A stretch of DNA of 64,000 bases from Nocardia altamirensis NBRC 108246 (GCF_001612685.1 NZ_BDAY01000035.1:1-64000); one strand, 5' to 3'; counted from the first letter of the stretch, positions 26,047 to 35,010 are shown. Notes: generated from the letters alone by a model not told the origin. Program-made: numbers and translations.

Positions 26047-26919
26047 ATGGCTAATGTTCCTGAAGTGCGTGCGATCGATGTGCCCGGGTTTCTGCGACGG
26101 TTGGCTGTGCCAGGTGCCGAGGAGCCGAGTGTGGCGGCTTTGACCAGGTTGCACGAGGCGTTCGTGGAGCGAGTGCCATACGAGGCCTTGGAGATTCAGC
26201 TTGGTCGGCGGACCACGCTCGACCCGTTCGATTCCGCCGATCGCATCATCGGGCAGCGACGCGGCGGATACTGCTACCACCTCAACGGGGCGTTCGCGGG
26301 CTTGCTGCGCGCACTCGGCTACCGGGTCACGCTTCATCGCGCCGGTGTCCAGAACCTAGGTGCGCCAGCCGAGATCAGCCGAAACCATCTGGCGCTGACG
26401 GTGTCCGGACTGCCCGACGATCCCGGCACGACCTGGTTGGTCGATGTCGGCCTCGGTGACGCACTGTTCTCCCCGCTTCCCCTACGCACCGGACGTTATG
26501 CGCAGGGGCCGTTCACTTTCGGTCTGCGGCCGTCCGCGATCGCGCCCGGCGGCTGGCATTTCGACCACGACCCGCGCGGCAGCTTCCTCGGCATGGATTT
26601 CGATCCGGCCCCGGCAACCATGTCCGACTTCGCGTCCCGGCACGAATACCTCTCCACCGATCCGGCATCCGGCTTCGTCCGAGTGTGTGTCGTGCAGCGC
26701 CGCCACGCAGGCGGCTGCGACTCCCTGCGGGCCCGCACGCTGACCAGAGTGGACGGCACACGCTCCAGCACAAGGGTTTTCACCACTGTCGACGAATGGT
26801 TCGACGCACTCGACGAGGTCTTCGGCATCTCGTCGGCCCTGTTCACTCCCGCAGAACGAGACCGGCTGTGGCATCAAGTCACCGAACAGCACGAGGCCCA
26901 CCTGTCCCGCCGATCCTGA
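26047..26919 (+). CDS. nat: arylamine N-acetyltransferase
   Basis: A 290-residue NAT with the Cys-His-Asp triad: Cys76 in RRGGYCYHLNG, His114 in SRNHLALTV and Asp133 in WLVDVGLGD. These enzymes move acetyl or propionyl groups from CoA to arylamines and hydrazines; actinobacterial versions also act on aromatic amines in secondary metabolism. It is about 2 kb from the phenazine cluster with intervening unrelated genes, so a role in acylating a cluster amine is possible but unproven. The ATG is preceded by a G-rich GCGGGGGTG site. Confidence 0.92.
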   Translation: MANVPEVRAIDVPGFLRRLAVPGAEEPSVAALTRLHEAFVERVPYEALEIQLGRRTTLDPFDSADRIIGQRRGGYCYHLNGAFAGLLRALGYRVTLHRAGVQNLGAPAEISRNHLALTVSGLPDDPGTTWLVDVGLGDALFSPLPLRTGRYAQGPFTFGLRPSAIAPGGWHFDHDPRGSFLGMDFDPAPATMSDFASRHEYLSTDPASGFVRVCVVQRRHAGGCDSLRARTLTRVDGTRSSTRVFTTVDEWFDALDEVFGISSALFTPAERDRLWHQVTEQHEAHLSRRS

Positions 26920-27014
26920 CGCCGCTCGGTTCAGTGACCGGACTACAGACCTTGATTGGGCTGATGACCGACTGTCACCCACCTACTGCCGGACGGTGCG
27001 TGCGCCTGCCGCGG

Positions 27015-27043
27015 GCGACAAACGTGCGGCCGCGGTGTACTGT
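27015..27043 (+). promoter_or_regulatory. candidate promoter for the riboswitch-gcvH transcript
   Basis: GCGACA (27015-27020) and TACTGT (27038-27043, fitting the actinobacterial TAnnnT form) are separated by 17 bases. A start near 27050 would place the glycine aptamers at the 5' end of the RNA. Match to consensus is moderate. Confidence 0.35.
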
Positions 27044-27072
27044 CAGCCGACACAACTGAAGACGCCGTTGAC

Positions 27073-27262
27073 GCGCAGCGGGAGAACCTCCGTTCGGGAG
27101 GCGCCGTAGGAGCAACATCCTCCCCGGGAATCTCTCAGGCACCAGTACCGCAGCGCCGAGGCAACTCTGGAGAACAGGACCGGTGTCGAGCCGGTGCTTA
27201 CCGAAGGTGAACAGCGCGCTCGCAGTGGCACGCCCAAACTCTCAGGTTTCAGGACAGAGCGG
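27073..27262 (+). ncRNA. tandem glycine riboswitch (two aptamers)
   Basis: Aptamer 1 (about 27073-27157) contains the conserved GGGAGAACCTCC start, GGCGCCGTAGGAGCAA and AATCTCTCAGGCACCAGTACCG. Aptamer 2 (about 27161-27262) starts ACTCTGGAGAACAGG, has CACCGAAGG-type core variation (TTACCGAAGGTGAACAG) and ends AAACTCTCAGGTTTCAGGAC followed by AGAG; CTCTG at 27165 pairs with CAGAG near 27254 as P1. The short linker between aptamers is typical of the cooperative tandem class. It lies 60 bases before a gcvH start codon, so glycine should switch on expression of that gene. No separate terminator hairpin is obvious; control may be at translation, since GGGGAGG at 27260-27266 borders P1. Confidence 0.93.
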
Positions 27263-27321
27263 GGAGGTGCCCTTGTTCGACGTCCGGGCGATCCGGACGC
27301 GCGCGAAACCGGAGACACCTC

Positions 27322-27741
27322 GTGCTTGCTGAAGCTGCCATGCCTGCCATCCCCGTCGACCGTAGCTACACCCGCGACCACGAATGGGTGGTGCTCGCCC
27401 CCGGCGCCGACCTCCCCGACGCACCGGTGCGGGTCGGCATCACCGCGATCGCCGTCGATTCCCTGGGCGACCTCGTTTTCGTCGACCTGCCCGCGGTCGG
27501 ATCCACCATCACCGTCGGATCGGCCTGTGGCGAAGTGGAATCCACCAAGGCCGTTTCCGAGCTCTTCCCGCCGGTCAGCGGGCGGGTCACGCTGGTGAAC
27601 CAGGCGGTGGTCGACGACCCCGCGCTGATCACGTCGGATCCCTACGACCAAGGATGGCTGTTCGCCGTGCTGCCGTCCGCCGCAGGCGAACTGCTGACCG
27701 CCGCTCAGTATGGGCAACTGAACGGCGTTGCACCGCAGTAA
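27322..27741 (+). CDS. gcvH: glycine cleavage system H protein
   Basis: A 139-residue lipoyl carrier. RDHEWV near the N-terminus and EVESTKAVSEL with lipoylated Lys76 are diagnostic, and SDPYDQGWLF ends the domain. GcvH shuttles the methylamine group between GcvP, GcvT and GcvL. The GTG at 27322 has GGAG seven bases upstream; ATG 27340 is an alternative. It is directly under the tandem glycine riboswitch, but neither gcvT nor gcvP follows: the next gene is convergent 7 bp away. It is therefore either a second H protein or part of a dispersed system. Confidence 0.93.
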   Translation: MLAEAAMPAIPVDRSYTRDHEWVVLAPGADLPDAPVRVGITAIAVDSLGDLVFVDLPAVGSTITVGSACGEVESTKAVSELFPPVSGRVTLVNQAVVDDPALITSDPYDQGWLFAVLPSAAGELLTAAQYGQLNGVAPQ

Positions 27742-27748
27742 ATTTCGG

Positions 27749-28885
27749 TTACCACGCCCCCTGGATCGTCGAGGCGACCGCGTCGATGGCAGCTTCGGTG
27801 GTGGTCGCATGGACGGACAGGCGTACCGCACTGGCATGCACCGTCGCGGTGACGCCACCAGCGGCCAGGCGCTTGCCCAACTGTGCCGGCTGGTGATCGG
27901 GCAGCGCGAAGGAGAGAATCCCGGCACGGTGCGCGGGGTCGAGCGAGGAGCGGATCGTCGGGCCAAGGGGGAGTAGCGCTTCGTGCAGCGCGTCGAGCCG
28001 TTCGCCGATCCGCTGTTCGATCCAGGCCGGGCCGACGGACTCGACCAACTCGAGCGCGGCGGCGAACGCGGCATGATCGATCGGACTGAGATTGGTGAGC
28101 GAAAATCGCGCGGCACCACACGCCTGCGGATGGATCAGGCCGTCATAGTGGGTGGGATCGACCGCGCCGGTCCATCCCGAGAGCAGTGGATCGACTTGTT
28201 CCAGTGCGCGATCCGACAGCGCGAGAAATCCGGTCCCCCATCCGGCGCGCAGCCACTTCTGTCCACCGACCACGAGAATGTCGCACACCTCCCACGGTTG
28301 GGTCGTCACCCCGAACCCCTGGATGCCGTCGACGATCAGCAGCCGCTCACCGATGACGTCCCGGATACCAGCGAGGTCGGCTCGATAGCCGGTGGCGAAG
28401 TCGACGGCGCACACCGACACCGCCGTGGTGTCGGGCCGCAATTCCGCGGCGATCACGTCCGGCGTCATCCGCCCGCCGGGCGGGGCGAGCACGCGCAGCC
28501 GGATCCGGCCGGACTGGGCGGCGCGCGCCAACGGATAGTGGTTGGCCGGGAAATCGCCTCCGCTCACCAGGACCTCGCCGGCCGCAGGTCCAGGCGGGAT
28601 GGCGAAGGCGGCCTGGAACAACCCGGTCGAGGTGTTCGGGATCAGCGTCACCGACGAGGTCGCGAAGCCGGACAGTCGCGCCGCCGCACGGGTTGCCCGG
28701 TCGGTCGCGTCCATGAGGTCGTCGACCGTTCCCGGCCCTGCCGTCGCACCCGACTGCATCGCCGCGGCGCTCGCGGCAACCACCGCCTGCGACGGCGGAC
28801 CGTACCGCGCGAAGTCGAGATAGCCTGTCGTCTCGGAGAATTGGGCCAGATACGCGGCCTGTGGGTCGGACTGAGGCTGGGTCAT
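27749..28885 (-). CDS. class V PLP-dependent aminotransferase/desulfurase-like protein
   Basis: A 378-residue fold-type I PLP enzyme. VVGGQKWLRAGWG (near residue 210) holds the Schiff-base lysine, preceded by the Asp of LLIVDGIQGFG, and the N-terminal GYLDFARYGPPSQ is family-like. It overlaps the ABC ATPase stop (ATGA) and is therefore the last gene of the LacI-ABC operon. It probably processes the amino acid or amine imported by the transporter. A true cysteine desulfurase role is unlikely because no catalytic Cys loop is apparent. Confidence 0.78.
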   Translation of the reverse strand: MTQPQSDPQAAYLAQFSETTGYLDFARYGPPSQAVVAASAAAMQSGATAGPGTVDDLMDATDRATRAAARLSGFATSSVTLIPNTSTGLFQAAFAIPPGPAAGEVLVSGGDFPANHYPLARAAQSGRIRLRVLAPPGGRMTPDVIAAELRPDTTAVSVCAVDFATGYRADLAGIRDVIGERLLIVDGIQGFGVTTQPWEVCDILVVGGQKWLRAGWGTGFLALSDRALEQVDPLLSGWTGAVDPTHYDGLIHPQACGAARFSLTNLSPIDHAAFAAALELVESVGPAWIEQRIGERLDALHEALLPLGPTIRSSLDPAHRAGILSFALPDHQPAQLGKRLAAGGVTATVHASAVRLSVHATTTEAAIDAVASTIQGAW

Positions 28886-29661
28886 GCGTGCACCCGCGCC
28901 AAGAATTGACGGGTACGGCTGTGGGTCGGATTGCCGATGACCTGCTCCGGCGGGCCCTGCTCGACAACGACGCCTTGGTCGATGAACACCACCTCGTCCG
29001 CCACCTCCTTGGCGAAGGACATCTCATGAGTCACGACGATCATGGTCATGCCCGCACGGGCGAGCTCGGTCATCACGCTGAGCACCTCGCCGACGAGTTC
29101 CGGATCGAGTGCGCTCGTCGGCTCGTCGAAGAGAATCAGCTTGGGCTGCATGGCCAATGCTCTGGCGATCGCCACCCGCTGTTGCTGTCCGCCGGACAAG
29201 CGGCCCGGGTATTCGTCGACCTTGTCGGCGAGTCCCACTCGGTCGAGCAGCTCTTTCCCCTGCTGCCGTGCCTGCGCCTGCGACGTGCCCTTCACCTTGA
29301 CGGGCCCCTCGATCACGTTCTCCAGTGCCGTGCGGTTCGGGAACAGGTTGAATCGCTGGAACACCATGGCGATCTGCGCGCGTTGCTTGGCGATCTCGCG
29401 TTCACGTAGCTGGTGCAGCTTGCCGCCGCGCAACCGGAACCCGATCGGATCGCCGTCGACCCAGATCTCCCCGGAATCCACCGATTCCAGATGGTTGATG
29501 CAGCGCAGAAACGTGCTCTTGCCTGCGCCCGAGGGACCGAGCAGCACGACAACCTGACCGCGACGGACGGTGAGGTCGATCCCCTTGAGCACGTCGGTGG
29601 CGCCGAACCGCTTGTGCACCGCAACGGCTCTGACCAAAACATCGGGATCGTTGGTGCTCAT
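28882..29661 (-). CDS. polar amino-acid ABC transporter ATP-binding protein
   Basis: A 259-residue GlnQ/HisP-type ATPase: Walker A GPSGAGKS at residues 42-49, Q-loop VFQRFNLFPN, signature LSGGQQQRV, Walker B LILFDEPTSALDPE and switch VVTHEM. It energises uptake through the permease encoded upstream, whose stop overlaps its start (ATGA), and is itself coupled to the PLP enzyme downstream. Confidence 0.93.
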   Translation of the reverse strand: MSTNDPDVLVRAVAVHKRFGATDVLKGIDLTVRRGQVVVLLGPSGAGKSTFLRCINHLESVDSGEIWVDGDPIGFRLRGGKLHQLREREIAKQRAQIAMVFQRFNLFPNRTALENVIEGPVKVKGTSQAQARQQGKELLDRVGLADKVDEYPGRLSGGQQQRVAIARALAMQPKLILFDEPTSALDPELVGEVLSVMTELARAGMTMIVVTHEMSFAKEVADEVVFIDQGVVVEQGPPEQVIGNPTHSRTRQFLARVHA

Positions 29662-30599
29662 GGAGTACTCCTGACCATCGGAGGGGTGCCGAGAGATCGC
29701 CCGATCCGCCGCCACGGTGTTCCCATTCCGCTCGTTCGATCCGACGCGGAGTACTTGCGTTCGAGGAAGTACTGCCCGACGCTTGCCACGCTGACCACGA
29801 CCATGTACCAGATCGCGACCGTGAACAGCGTCTCCATCGGATTCAAACTGTGCGAGGTCAGGTTTTGCGAGGCCTTGATCAACTCCACGTAGCCGATCAC
29901 CGACGCCATCGAGGTTCCCTTGAGCATGTTGATGAAGTCGTTGCCGGTCGGCGGGATGATCACGCGCATCGCCTGCGGCAGAATCACCCTGCGCAGCACC
30001 GTGGTTGGCGGCATGCCGATCGACTGGGCGGCCTCGACCTGTCCCTTGTCGACACTGTTCAGCCCGGCGCGCACGATCTCGGCCATGTAGGCGCTTTCGT
30101 TCAGCCCGAGCCCGAGCAGCGCGGCGACGAACACCGTCATCAGCACATTGGACGACTGGTCGAGCACAGTGACGTCGACGAACGGGATGATGATCGTGAT
30201 GCGCGGAAAGATGAACGCGAGATTGAACCAGAGCAGGATCTGCAGCAGGACAGGCAAGCCGCGGAACAGCCAGATGTAGCCGCTGGCAAACCAGCGCGCG
30301 ACCGGATTGCGCGAGGCGCGCATCAGCGCGATGAGCACGCCGAGCACGATGGCCCCCGCCTGCGCGGCAACGGCCAGGAGGATCGTGTTGACCAGGCCCT
30401 CGAGGATGATCGGCGCGGTCAGCAGCTCGGGTATGGACGCGTAGTCGATCTGACCTTGCGACATCGCATATCCGAGTGCGCCGAGCAGCACCAGGATCAG
30501 CACGCCCGATATCCATCGACCCCAGTGCCGCAGCGGAACCTTGGGTAACAAAGCGGCAGTGGACATTTCGTCCTGAACCGGATGGATCTCAGCCGGCAT
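29658..30599 (-). CDS. polar amino-acid ABC transporter permease
   Basis: A HisM/GlnP-type inner-membrane permease with about five to six transmembrane segments and the EAA loop VEAAQSIGMPPTTVLRRVIL. GYIWLFRGLPVLLQIL is also conserved. Two starts are possible: ATG 30599, which overlaps the binding-protein stop by 11 bp, and ATG 30566 with AGGA just upstream; the first gives 313 residues. A single permease gene implies a homodimeric channel. Confidence 0.9.
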   Translation of the reverse strand: MPAEIHPVQDEMSTAALLPKVPLRHWGRWISGVLILVLLGALGYAMSQGQIDYASIPELLTAPIILEGLVNTILLAVAAQAGAIVLGVLIALMRASRNPVARWFASGYIWLFRGLPVLLQILLWFNLAFIFPRITIIIPFVDVTVLDQSSNVLMTVFVAALLGLGLNESAYMAEIVRAGLNSVDKGQVEAAQSIGMPPTTVLRRVILPQAMRVIIPPTGNDFINMLKGTSMASVIGYVELIKASQNLTSHSLNPMETLFTVAIWYMVVVSVASVGQYFLERKYSASDRTSGMGTPWRRIGRSLGTPPMVRSTP

Positions 30600-31533
30600 T
30601 GACGGTGACCTTCTGCAGCGCGCCCGAGGTGATCTGCCAGGCATCGAGGATCTTGGTGTACGTCCCGTCATCGATGAGGGACTGCAGCGCCTTCTGCAGT
30701 GCCTGGGTCAGCGCCTTGTTGTCCTTGGACAGACCGATGCCGTACGGACCGCCGTTGAGCGGTGGTTGATCGACAGTCTCGAAAAACTTTCCGTCACCGG
30801 CAGTCCGGGAGATGTACACCGCCGAAGGCAGGTCGTTGAGGATCACCGCGATCCGGCCGGAACGCAACTGTTGCTGGTTCTGCGAATCGCTGCTCGTGTC
30901 GGTGATGGCGAGGGCCGGTTTGCCCGCTGCCGCACACTGCGCGCTCTGTGACTTGGCGAATTCCTGTTGACTGGTGCCGGTCACCACCGCAATGGCCTTG
31001 CCGCACAAGTCATTGACGGTGTGGATCTTCTCGGGGTTGCCTTTTGCCACCATCATGGTGATGCCCGAGGTGAAGTAGTCGACGAAGTCGATCTTCTGCT
31101 GGCGTTCCTTCGTATCGTTCATGCCCGCGATGGTCGCGTCGATGCGTCCGGTCTGCAGACTGGTGATGAGCGAGTCGAAAGACATGTCGCTGTAGGCGAT
31201 CCCGAGGCCGAGCTTCTTCGCGGCGGCCGTGATGAGATCGACCTCGAACCCGACGGCCTTCTTGCCGTCCGCGCCGTAGAAGTTGTTCGGCGGCGATTGC
31301 ACATTCGAGCCGACCGACAGGGCGCCCTTGCCCTTGATCGGCGCGGGCACCTCGCCGGCCAGCGCCGGATCGCTCTGCACGGCGTTCACGATCGCGGCGG
31401 TGTCGGGGATCGCCGATCCGGGGCGCTCTGAGCCTGCAGTCGATTCACCACCGCCGCATCCGGTGGCCAGGAGGGTGCCTGCCAGCACGAGAAGGGTTGC
31501 GTAGCGGCGCAAACGCGCCGTTGAGTGGGTCAC
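30589..31533 (-). CDS. ABC transporter substrate-binding lipoprotein, amino-acid type
   Basis: A 314-residue SBP_bac_3 protein. It has a lipoprotein signal (LLVLAGTLLATGC, acylated Cys near residue 26) and the domain blocks GFEVDLITAAAKKLG, YSDMSFDSLITSLQTGRID and DFVDYFTSGI. The GTG start has AAAGGAGAT seven bases upstream. It should bind a polar amino acid or amine outside the membrane; the ligand cannot be predicted. Confidence 0.92.
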   Translation of the reverse strand: MTHSTARLRRYATLLVLAGTLLATGCGGGESTAGSERPGSAIPDTAAIVNAVQSDPALAGEVPAPIKGKGALSVGSNVQSPPNNFYGADGKKAVGFEVDLITAAAKKLGLGIAYSDMSFDSLITSLQTGRIDATIAGMNDTKERQQKIDFVDYFTSGITMMVAKGNPEKIHTVNDLCGKAIAVVTGTSQQEFAKSQSAQCAAAGKPALAITDTSSDSQNQQQLRSGRIAVILNDLPSAVYISRTAGDGKFFETVDQPPLNGGPYGIGLSKDNKALTQALQKALQSLIDDGTYTKILDAWQITSGALQKVTVNAG

Positions 31534-31596
31534 GGGATCTCCTTTGATCTGTGTTCGACGATGTCTGTGGGGGGATTTCGCGCCGAGCCGGGCGAC

Positions 31597-32646
31597 TCAT
31601 CGCTTGATAGGCCCGGACTCCCTGACGATCAGACGAGTCGGGACGACGACATGTCGCGGACTGTCTGTCCGCCCGCCGATCCGGTCGAAGAGCATCTCGG
31701 CGGCGCGCGCGCCCATCTGCTCGGCGTCCTGGGCGACCGTGGTGACGGCCGGGCTCAGCAGATCGGCGAGGTCGAAATCGTCGAAACCGACGTAGGCGAC
31801 GGACAATTCGGGAGCGGAACGCAGATGCCGGAGGAGCGCGAGGGTGGCACGGATGTTTCCGGTGACCACCGCGGTGACCGGCTCGGGTCCACTGGTCCAC
31901 CGCTGCCAGATCTCGGCCTGACTGCTCGGCTCGTGTAAACCCATCCCGACGAGGTCCGTCGCGTCGAGACCGTGTCCTCTGATCGCGTCGAGAAAACCGT
32001 CTCGACGACGGCCCGCCGTCCAGAAATGCTCGTCGTCGCCGAGGTAGCCGATCTTGCGGTGGCCCAAGGCGACGAGATGGTCGACGGCCTGACGGACGCC
32101 GCCTTCGTTGTCGGAGACGACCGAGTCGAACGTCGCACTCGAACTCGGTCGGTCGACGAAGACGCACTTGGTTTCCGGCGCCAGCTCGGATTCGAGCTGC
32201 ACCTCGCCGGCCAGACTGGCTGCGACGATCAGTCCGTCCACCCGGCGGGCGAGGAAGGCGCTGGTCAGTTTCGCCGCACGCGCGGAATCACCCTGCGCCG
32301 AGCCGGCCAGCAGCAAATAGCCTCGGTCCCTCGCCACCTGCTCGACGGCGGCCATGATGGTGCTGTAGAGAGGGCCGGTCAGGTCCTCCATCACCAGGCC
32401 GATGCTCGCGGTGACGTTGCCCTGCCGGAGGATTCGCGCGCCGTCGTTACGGCGAAAGCCCAGGTCATCGATGGCCGCCCGGACCCGCTGCGCGGTCTCC
32501 TCCCGGACGCCTGGCTCACCGTTCACCACCCGCGACACGGTCATCAGCGAGGCGCCGGAGCGGCGAGCCACGTCCGCCATCGTCGGCCACCGACGCCGCT
32601 CAGCCGATGCCGGAGCGTCCCGCTCGCCGTCTGGTAACGTTACCAT
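31597..32646 (-). CDS. LacI-family transcriptional regulator
   Basis: A 349-residue LacI/GalR repressor. The HTH TMADVARRSGASLMTVSRV spans residues 22-40, followed by a periplasmic-binding-like effector domain with YVGFDDFDLADLL and VPTRLIVRESG. It is first in a leftward operon with an amino-acid ABC transporter, and a TTGACA element and two palindromes lie around its start, so it is probably an autoregulated local repressor. The true start could be ATG 32580, which would place the 14-bp palindrome upstream of the gene. Confidence 0.9.
   Translation of the reverse strand: MVTLPDGERDAPASAERRRWPTMADVARRSGASLMTVSRVVNGEPGVREETAQRVRAAIDDLGFRRNDGARILRQGNVTASIGLVMEDLTGPLYSTIMAAVEQVARDRGYLLLAGSAQGDSARAAKLTSAFLARRVDGLIVAASLAGEVQLESELAPETKCVFVDRPSSSATFDSVVSDNEGGVRQAVDHLVALGHRKIGYLGDDEHFWTAGRRRDGFLDAIRGHGLDATDLVGMGLHEPSSQAEIWQRWTSGPEPVTAVVTGNIRATLALLRHLRSAPELSVAYVGFDDFDLADLLSPAVTTVAQDAEQMGARAAEMLFDRIGGRTDSPRHVVVPTRLIVRESGPIKR
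32632..32645. promoter_or_regulatory. perfect 14-bp palindrome at the lacI-type gene start (operator candidate)
   Basis: TGGTAACGTTACCA is a perfect palindrome whose last bases overlap the start codon of the regulator. The central CG and the AACGTT core fit LacI/PurR-family operators, in which a CG step is bent by the hinge helix. Binding would block initiation of the operon. Confidence 0.6.
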
Positions 32647-32667
32647 CGGCCAAAGGTGGCCTGTCGC

Positions 32668-32681
32668 AAGCGCTTTGTCAA
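32668..32681 (-). promoter_or_regulatory. -35 element TTGACA next to AAGCGCTT palindrome
   Basis: On the complement strand a consensus TTGACA (32676-32681) is directly followed by the palindrome AAGCGCTT (32668-32675). The palindrome again has a central CG and resembles LacI-family half-sites. No good -10 was found at 16-19 bases, so exact transcription start is unclear. Confidence 0.45.
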
Positions 32682-32760
32682 CCCCTCAGAATGGCTATAA
32701 CTCGCCGATCAGCGCGGGTCCGTTCGTGGTGGTGGACGATCGGGTGGCGCATGACGCGTG

Positions 32761-33663
32761 TCAGACCGTGAATTCGGCGCCGTCGGGCATGACCTCGATG
32801 CCTGCCCGGGCAATCAGCGTGCTGGGGGTGGAAGCGGGATCCAGTAGCGGGTTGGTGTTGTTGAGGTGCGTATAGATCCGGCGTAGCGACGGGTGGCGGG
32901 CGAGAGCGACCAGGGTGCCGGTGGGTCCGTCGACCGGCAGATGGCCCATCCGGGATTGACCCGCATCCGAATTCGTCGAGACGACGGCCGCGCCGAGTTC
33001 GCGTGCGCTGAAGAAGGTGCCGTCGACAATCGCATGGGTGGCCGTGGCGAGCAGTTCATCGAAGCCGGGCGGCCAGTCCGCCAGGCATGGGGCGTATATC
33101 AGTGTGCCGCCGGTGTTTTGGTCCTCGATGCGCAGGGCGGTCACCCAATGCGCGTCGGTCGATGCGGCGGTGACGTACTTCGGTGCCTTCGCGCTGATCG
33201 GGTGCGTGCTGACGCGGAGTCCACCAGTGAGGTCGAACCCGCCAGGACGGGTGCTGAGCTGCCATGACCACGGTTCGTAGCGGTCGAGCAAGCCGTGTAG
33301 CGGCAGGCTTGTGGTGAGGGCGTCGAGCACGGGCGCCGCGGCATACAGCGTGAGATCGCTGGCCCCACGCAGGATGGTCAGTCCCAGTGTGTGGTCCAGT
33401 TCGGCATCGGTGAGCAGCACACCGCGCACGGGCGTGTCCCGCGGGCCAGGCCCGGGGTGGAGGTCGGCGGTGGCGAGCAGTTGCGTGCGGATATCCGGGG
33501 AGGCGTTGAGCAACCACCAGTCTCGCGAATTGCCGCTCACGGCAACGCATTCCTGGGTTCGCGACATCAAAAGGCCACTCTGCGCGGCCTGACACAGTGC
33601 GCAGGCGCAATTCCATTGCGGGAAGCCACCACCCGCGGCGGTGCCGAGCAGAATCACCTTCAC
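32761..33663 (-). CDS. pqqB: pyrroloquinoline quinone biosynthesis protein PqqB
   Basis: A 300-residue metallo-beta-lactamase-fold protein. Diagnostic PqqB blocks are LLGTAAGGGFPQWNC at the N-terminus, CQAAQSG, the metal-site-like LTDAELDHTLGL and YTHLNNTNPLLD. PqqB hydroxylates the cross-linked Glu-Tyr precursor. GTG 33663 overlaps the pqqE stop (GTGA). It is last in the order A-C-D-E-B, unlike the classic A-B-C-D-E. Confidence 0.95.
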   Translation of the reverse strand: MKVILLGTAAGGGFPQWNCACALCQAAQSGLLMSRTQECVAVSGNSRDWWLLNASPDIRTQLLATADLHPGPGPRDTPVRGVLLTDAELDHTLGLTILRGASDLTLYAAAPVLDALTTSLPLHGLLDRYEPWSWQLSTRPGGFDLTGGLRVSTHPISAKAPKYVTAASTDAHWVTALRIEDQNTGGTLIYAPCLADWPPGFDELLATATHAIVDGTFFSARELGAAVVSTNSDAGQSRMGHLPVDGPTGTLVALARHPSLRRIYTHLNNTNPLLDPASTPSTLIARAGIEVMPDGAEFTV

Positions 33664-34748
33664 GGCACGGTATTCATTCGCATGGTGAATCCGCGCGCCA
33701 CGGGTTCGGCGGATTCGCGCAGCACCGCGTCCACCAGCGGCCGGTGCGGGGAGAGCCCGCAGACCGGGTCGGTGGCGGCGGCGTCGCCAGTGAATTGGAA
33801 AGCCTGGCACCGGCATCCGCCGAAGTCGCGGAACCGCTCCGGGCAGGAACGGCACGGTTCGCGCATCCAGTCGGTGCCCCGGAAGGCATTGAATGCTGTT
33901 GAGGAGTACCAGATCTCGGCCAACGGGCGGCGCAGCACGTTCTCCACAGGAAGGGTGGTGATGGCCGATGCCGCCGGACAGGGCAGCACATCGCCGCCGG
34001 GGGTCACGGTCAGCTGGATCCGGCCCCAACCGTCCATGCACGGCTTGGGCCGATCCGCGAAATAGTCGGCAAGCACGTAGATCAGCTCGGGGCCGCCCGC
34101 ATGCTTCGCCCGTGCCCGCTGCATGGCGTGCTGCGCGGCGTCGAGCTGTGCCGCAGTGGGCAGCAGCGCGGCGCGGTTGCGCAGCCCCCAGCCGTAGTAC
34201 TGGGTGTTGGCCAGCTCGATCCGCTCCGCGCCGAGACCGACGGCGAGATCGACGAGCTGCTCCACCCTGTCGATATTCGCCCTGTGCAGCACAACGTTGA
34301 CGGTGAGCGGCAGCCCCGCGGACGTGATCGCCTCGGCCGCACGGAGTTTGACGGCGTGCACGCGGGCGCCTGCGATCAGGTCGGCGGTCCGCGGATCCGC
34401 GTCCTGGATGGAGAGCTGAACGTGGTCGACGCCGCACTGCGCGAGCTGACTGGCCCGCGCGGCGGTCAACCCGACACCGCTGGTGACCAGGTTGACGTAG
34501 GCGCCGAGTTGCCTGGCATGCGTCACCAGCGCGGGCAGATCGGCACGGGCCAATGGCTCACCGCCGGAAAAGTGCATCTGCACCACGCCGAGCTCACGCG
34601 CCTGAGTGAGCACGTCGGCCCACTGGTCATAGGTCAGCTCGCCGGCACGCTGGACGAGCTCCACGGGGTTGGAGCAGTAGGGACAGTGCAGCGGGCAACG
34701 ATGGGTCAGCTCGATCAGCATGCCGAGTGGCGCCTGCGGTTCAGTCAT
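33660..34748 (-). CDS. pqqE: PqqA peptide cyclase PqqE (radical SAM)
   Basis: A 362-residue radical SAM/SPASM enzyme. Cys18, Cys22 and Cys25 (RCPLHCPYC) bind the SAM cluster, and C-terminal cysteines around CRSCPERFRDFGGCRCQAF bind auxiliary clusters. It forms the C-C bond between the Glu and Tyr of PqqA. It overlaps pqqD by 8 bp and should act in complex with PqqD. Confidence 0.96.
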   Translation of the reverse strand: MTEPQAPLGMLIELTHRCPLHCPYCSNPVELVQRAGELTYDQWADVLTQARELGVVQMHFSGGEPLARADLPALVTHARQLGAYVNLVTSGVGLTAARASQLAQCGVDHVQLSIQDADPRTADLIAGARVHAVKLRAAEAITSAGLPLTVNVVLHRANIDRVEQLVDLAVGLGAERIELANTQYYGWGLRNRAALLPTAAQLDAAQHAMQRARAKHAGGPELIYVLADYFADRPKPCMDGWGRIQLTVTPGGDVLPCPAASAITTLPVENVLRRPLAEIWYSSTAFNAFRGTDWMREPCRSCPERFRDFGGCRCQAFQFTGDAAATDPVCGLSPHRPLVDAVLRESAEPVARGFTMRMNTVP

Positions 34749-35010
34749 CGAGGACCACCACTCGCCGCTGCGCGAGCCGGTCGAGGAGCTCGGCGACGTC
34801 CTCGGCGCGCACGCCCTCGTATTCCGCACCGAGCTGTCGGACTATGTGGTCGATGCTCGAGGTGCCGTCACACAGTGCGAGTATCGCAGCGGCGGTGTCG
34901 TTGAGAACGACCACGCCCTCGGGCAGCAGGGCCAGGTCGCCACGCGCCGGGTCGTTGGTCAGCCGGACTCCGTGGCGCAGGCGCGGCCGTTGCCGGTCAT
35001 CGGGGCGCAT
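34741..35010 (-). CDS. pqqD: PqqA-binding chaperone PqqD
   Basis: An 89-residue RiPP recognition element protein. LLPEGVVVLNDTAAAILALC is the characteristic PqqD core. It presents PqqA to PqqE. Its start overlaps the pqqC 3' end by 14 bp, and its stop overlaps the pqqE start, so the three are translated as a unit. Confidence 0.93.
   Translation of the reverse strand: MRPDDRQRPRLRHGVRLTNDPARGDLALLPEGVVVLNDTAAAILALCDGTSSIDHIVRQLGAEYEGVRAEDVAELLDRLAQRRVVVLDD

Noticed and set aside
32761..33663. Generic metallo-beta-lactamase hydrolase
   Set aside because: The GTAAGGGFPQWNC opening and coupling to pqqE show PqqB.
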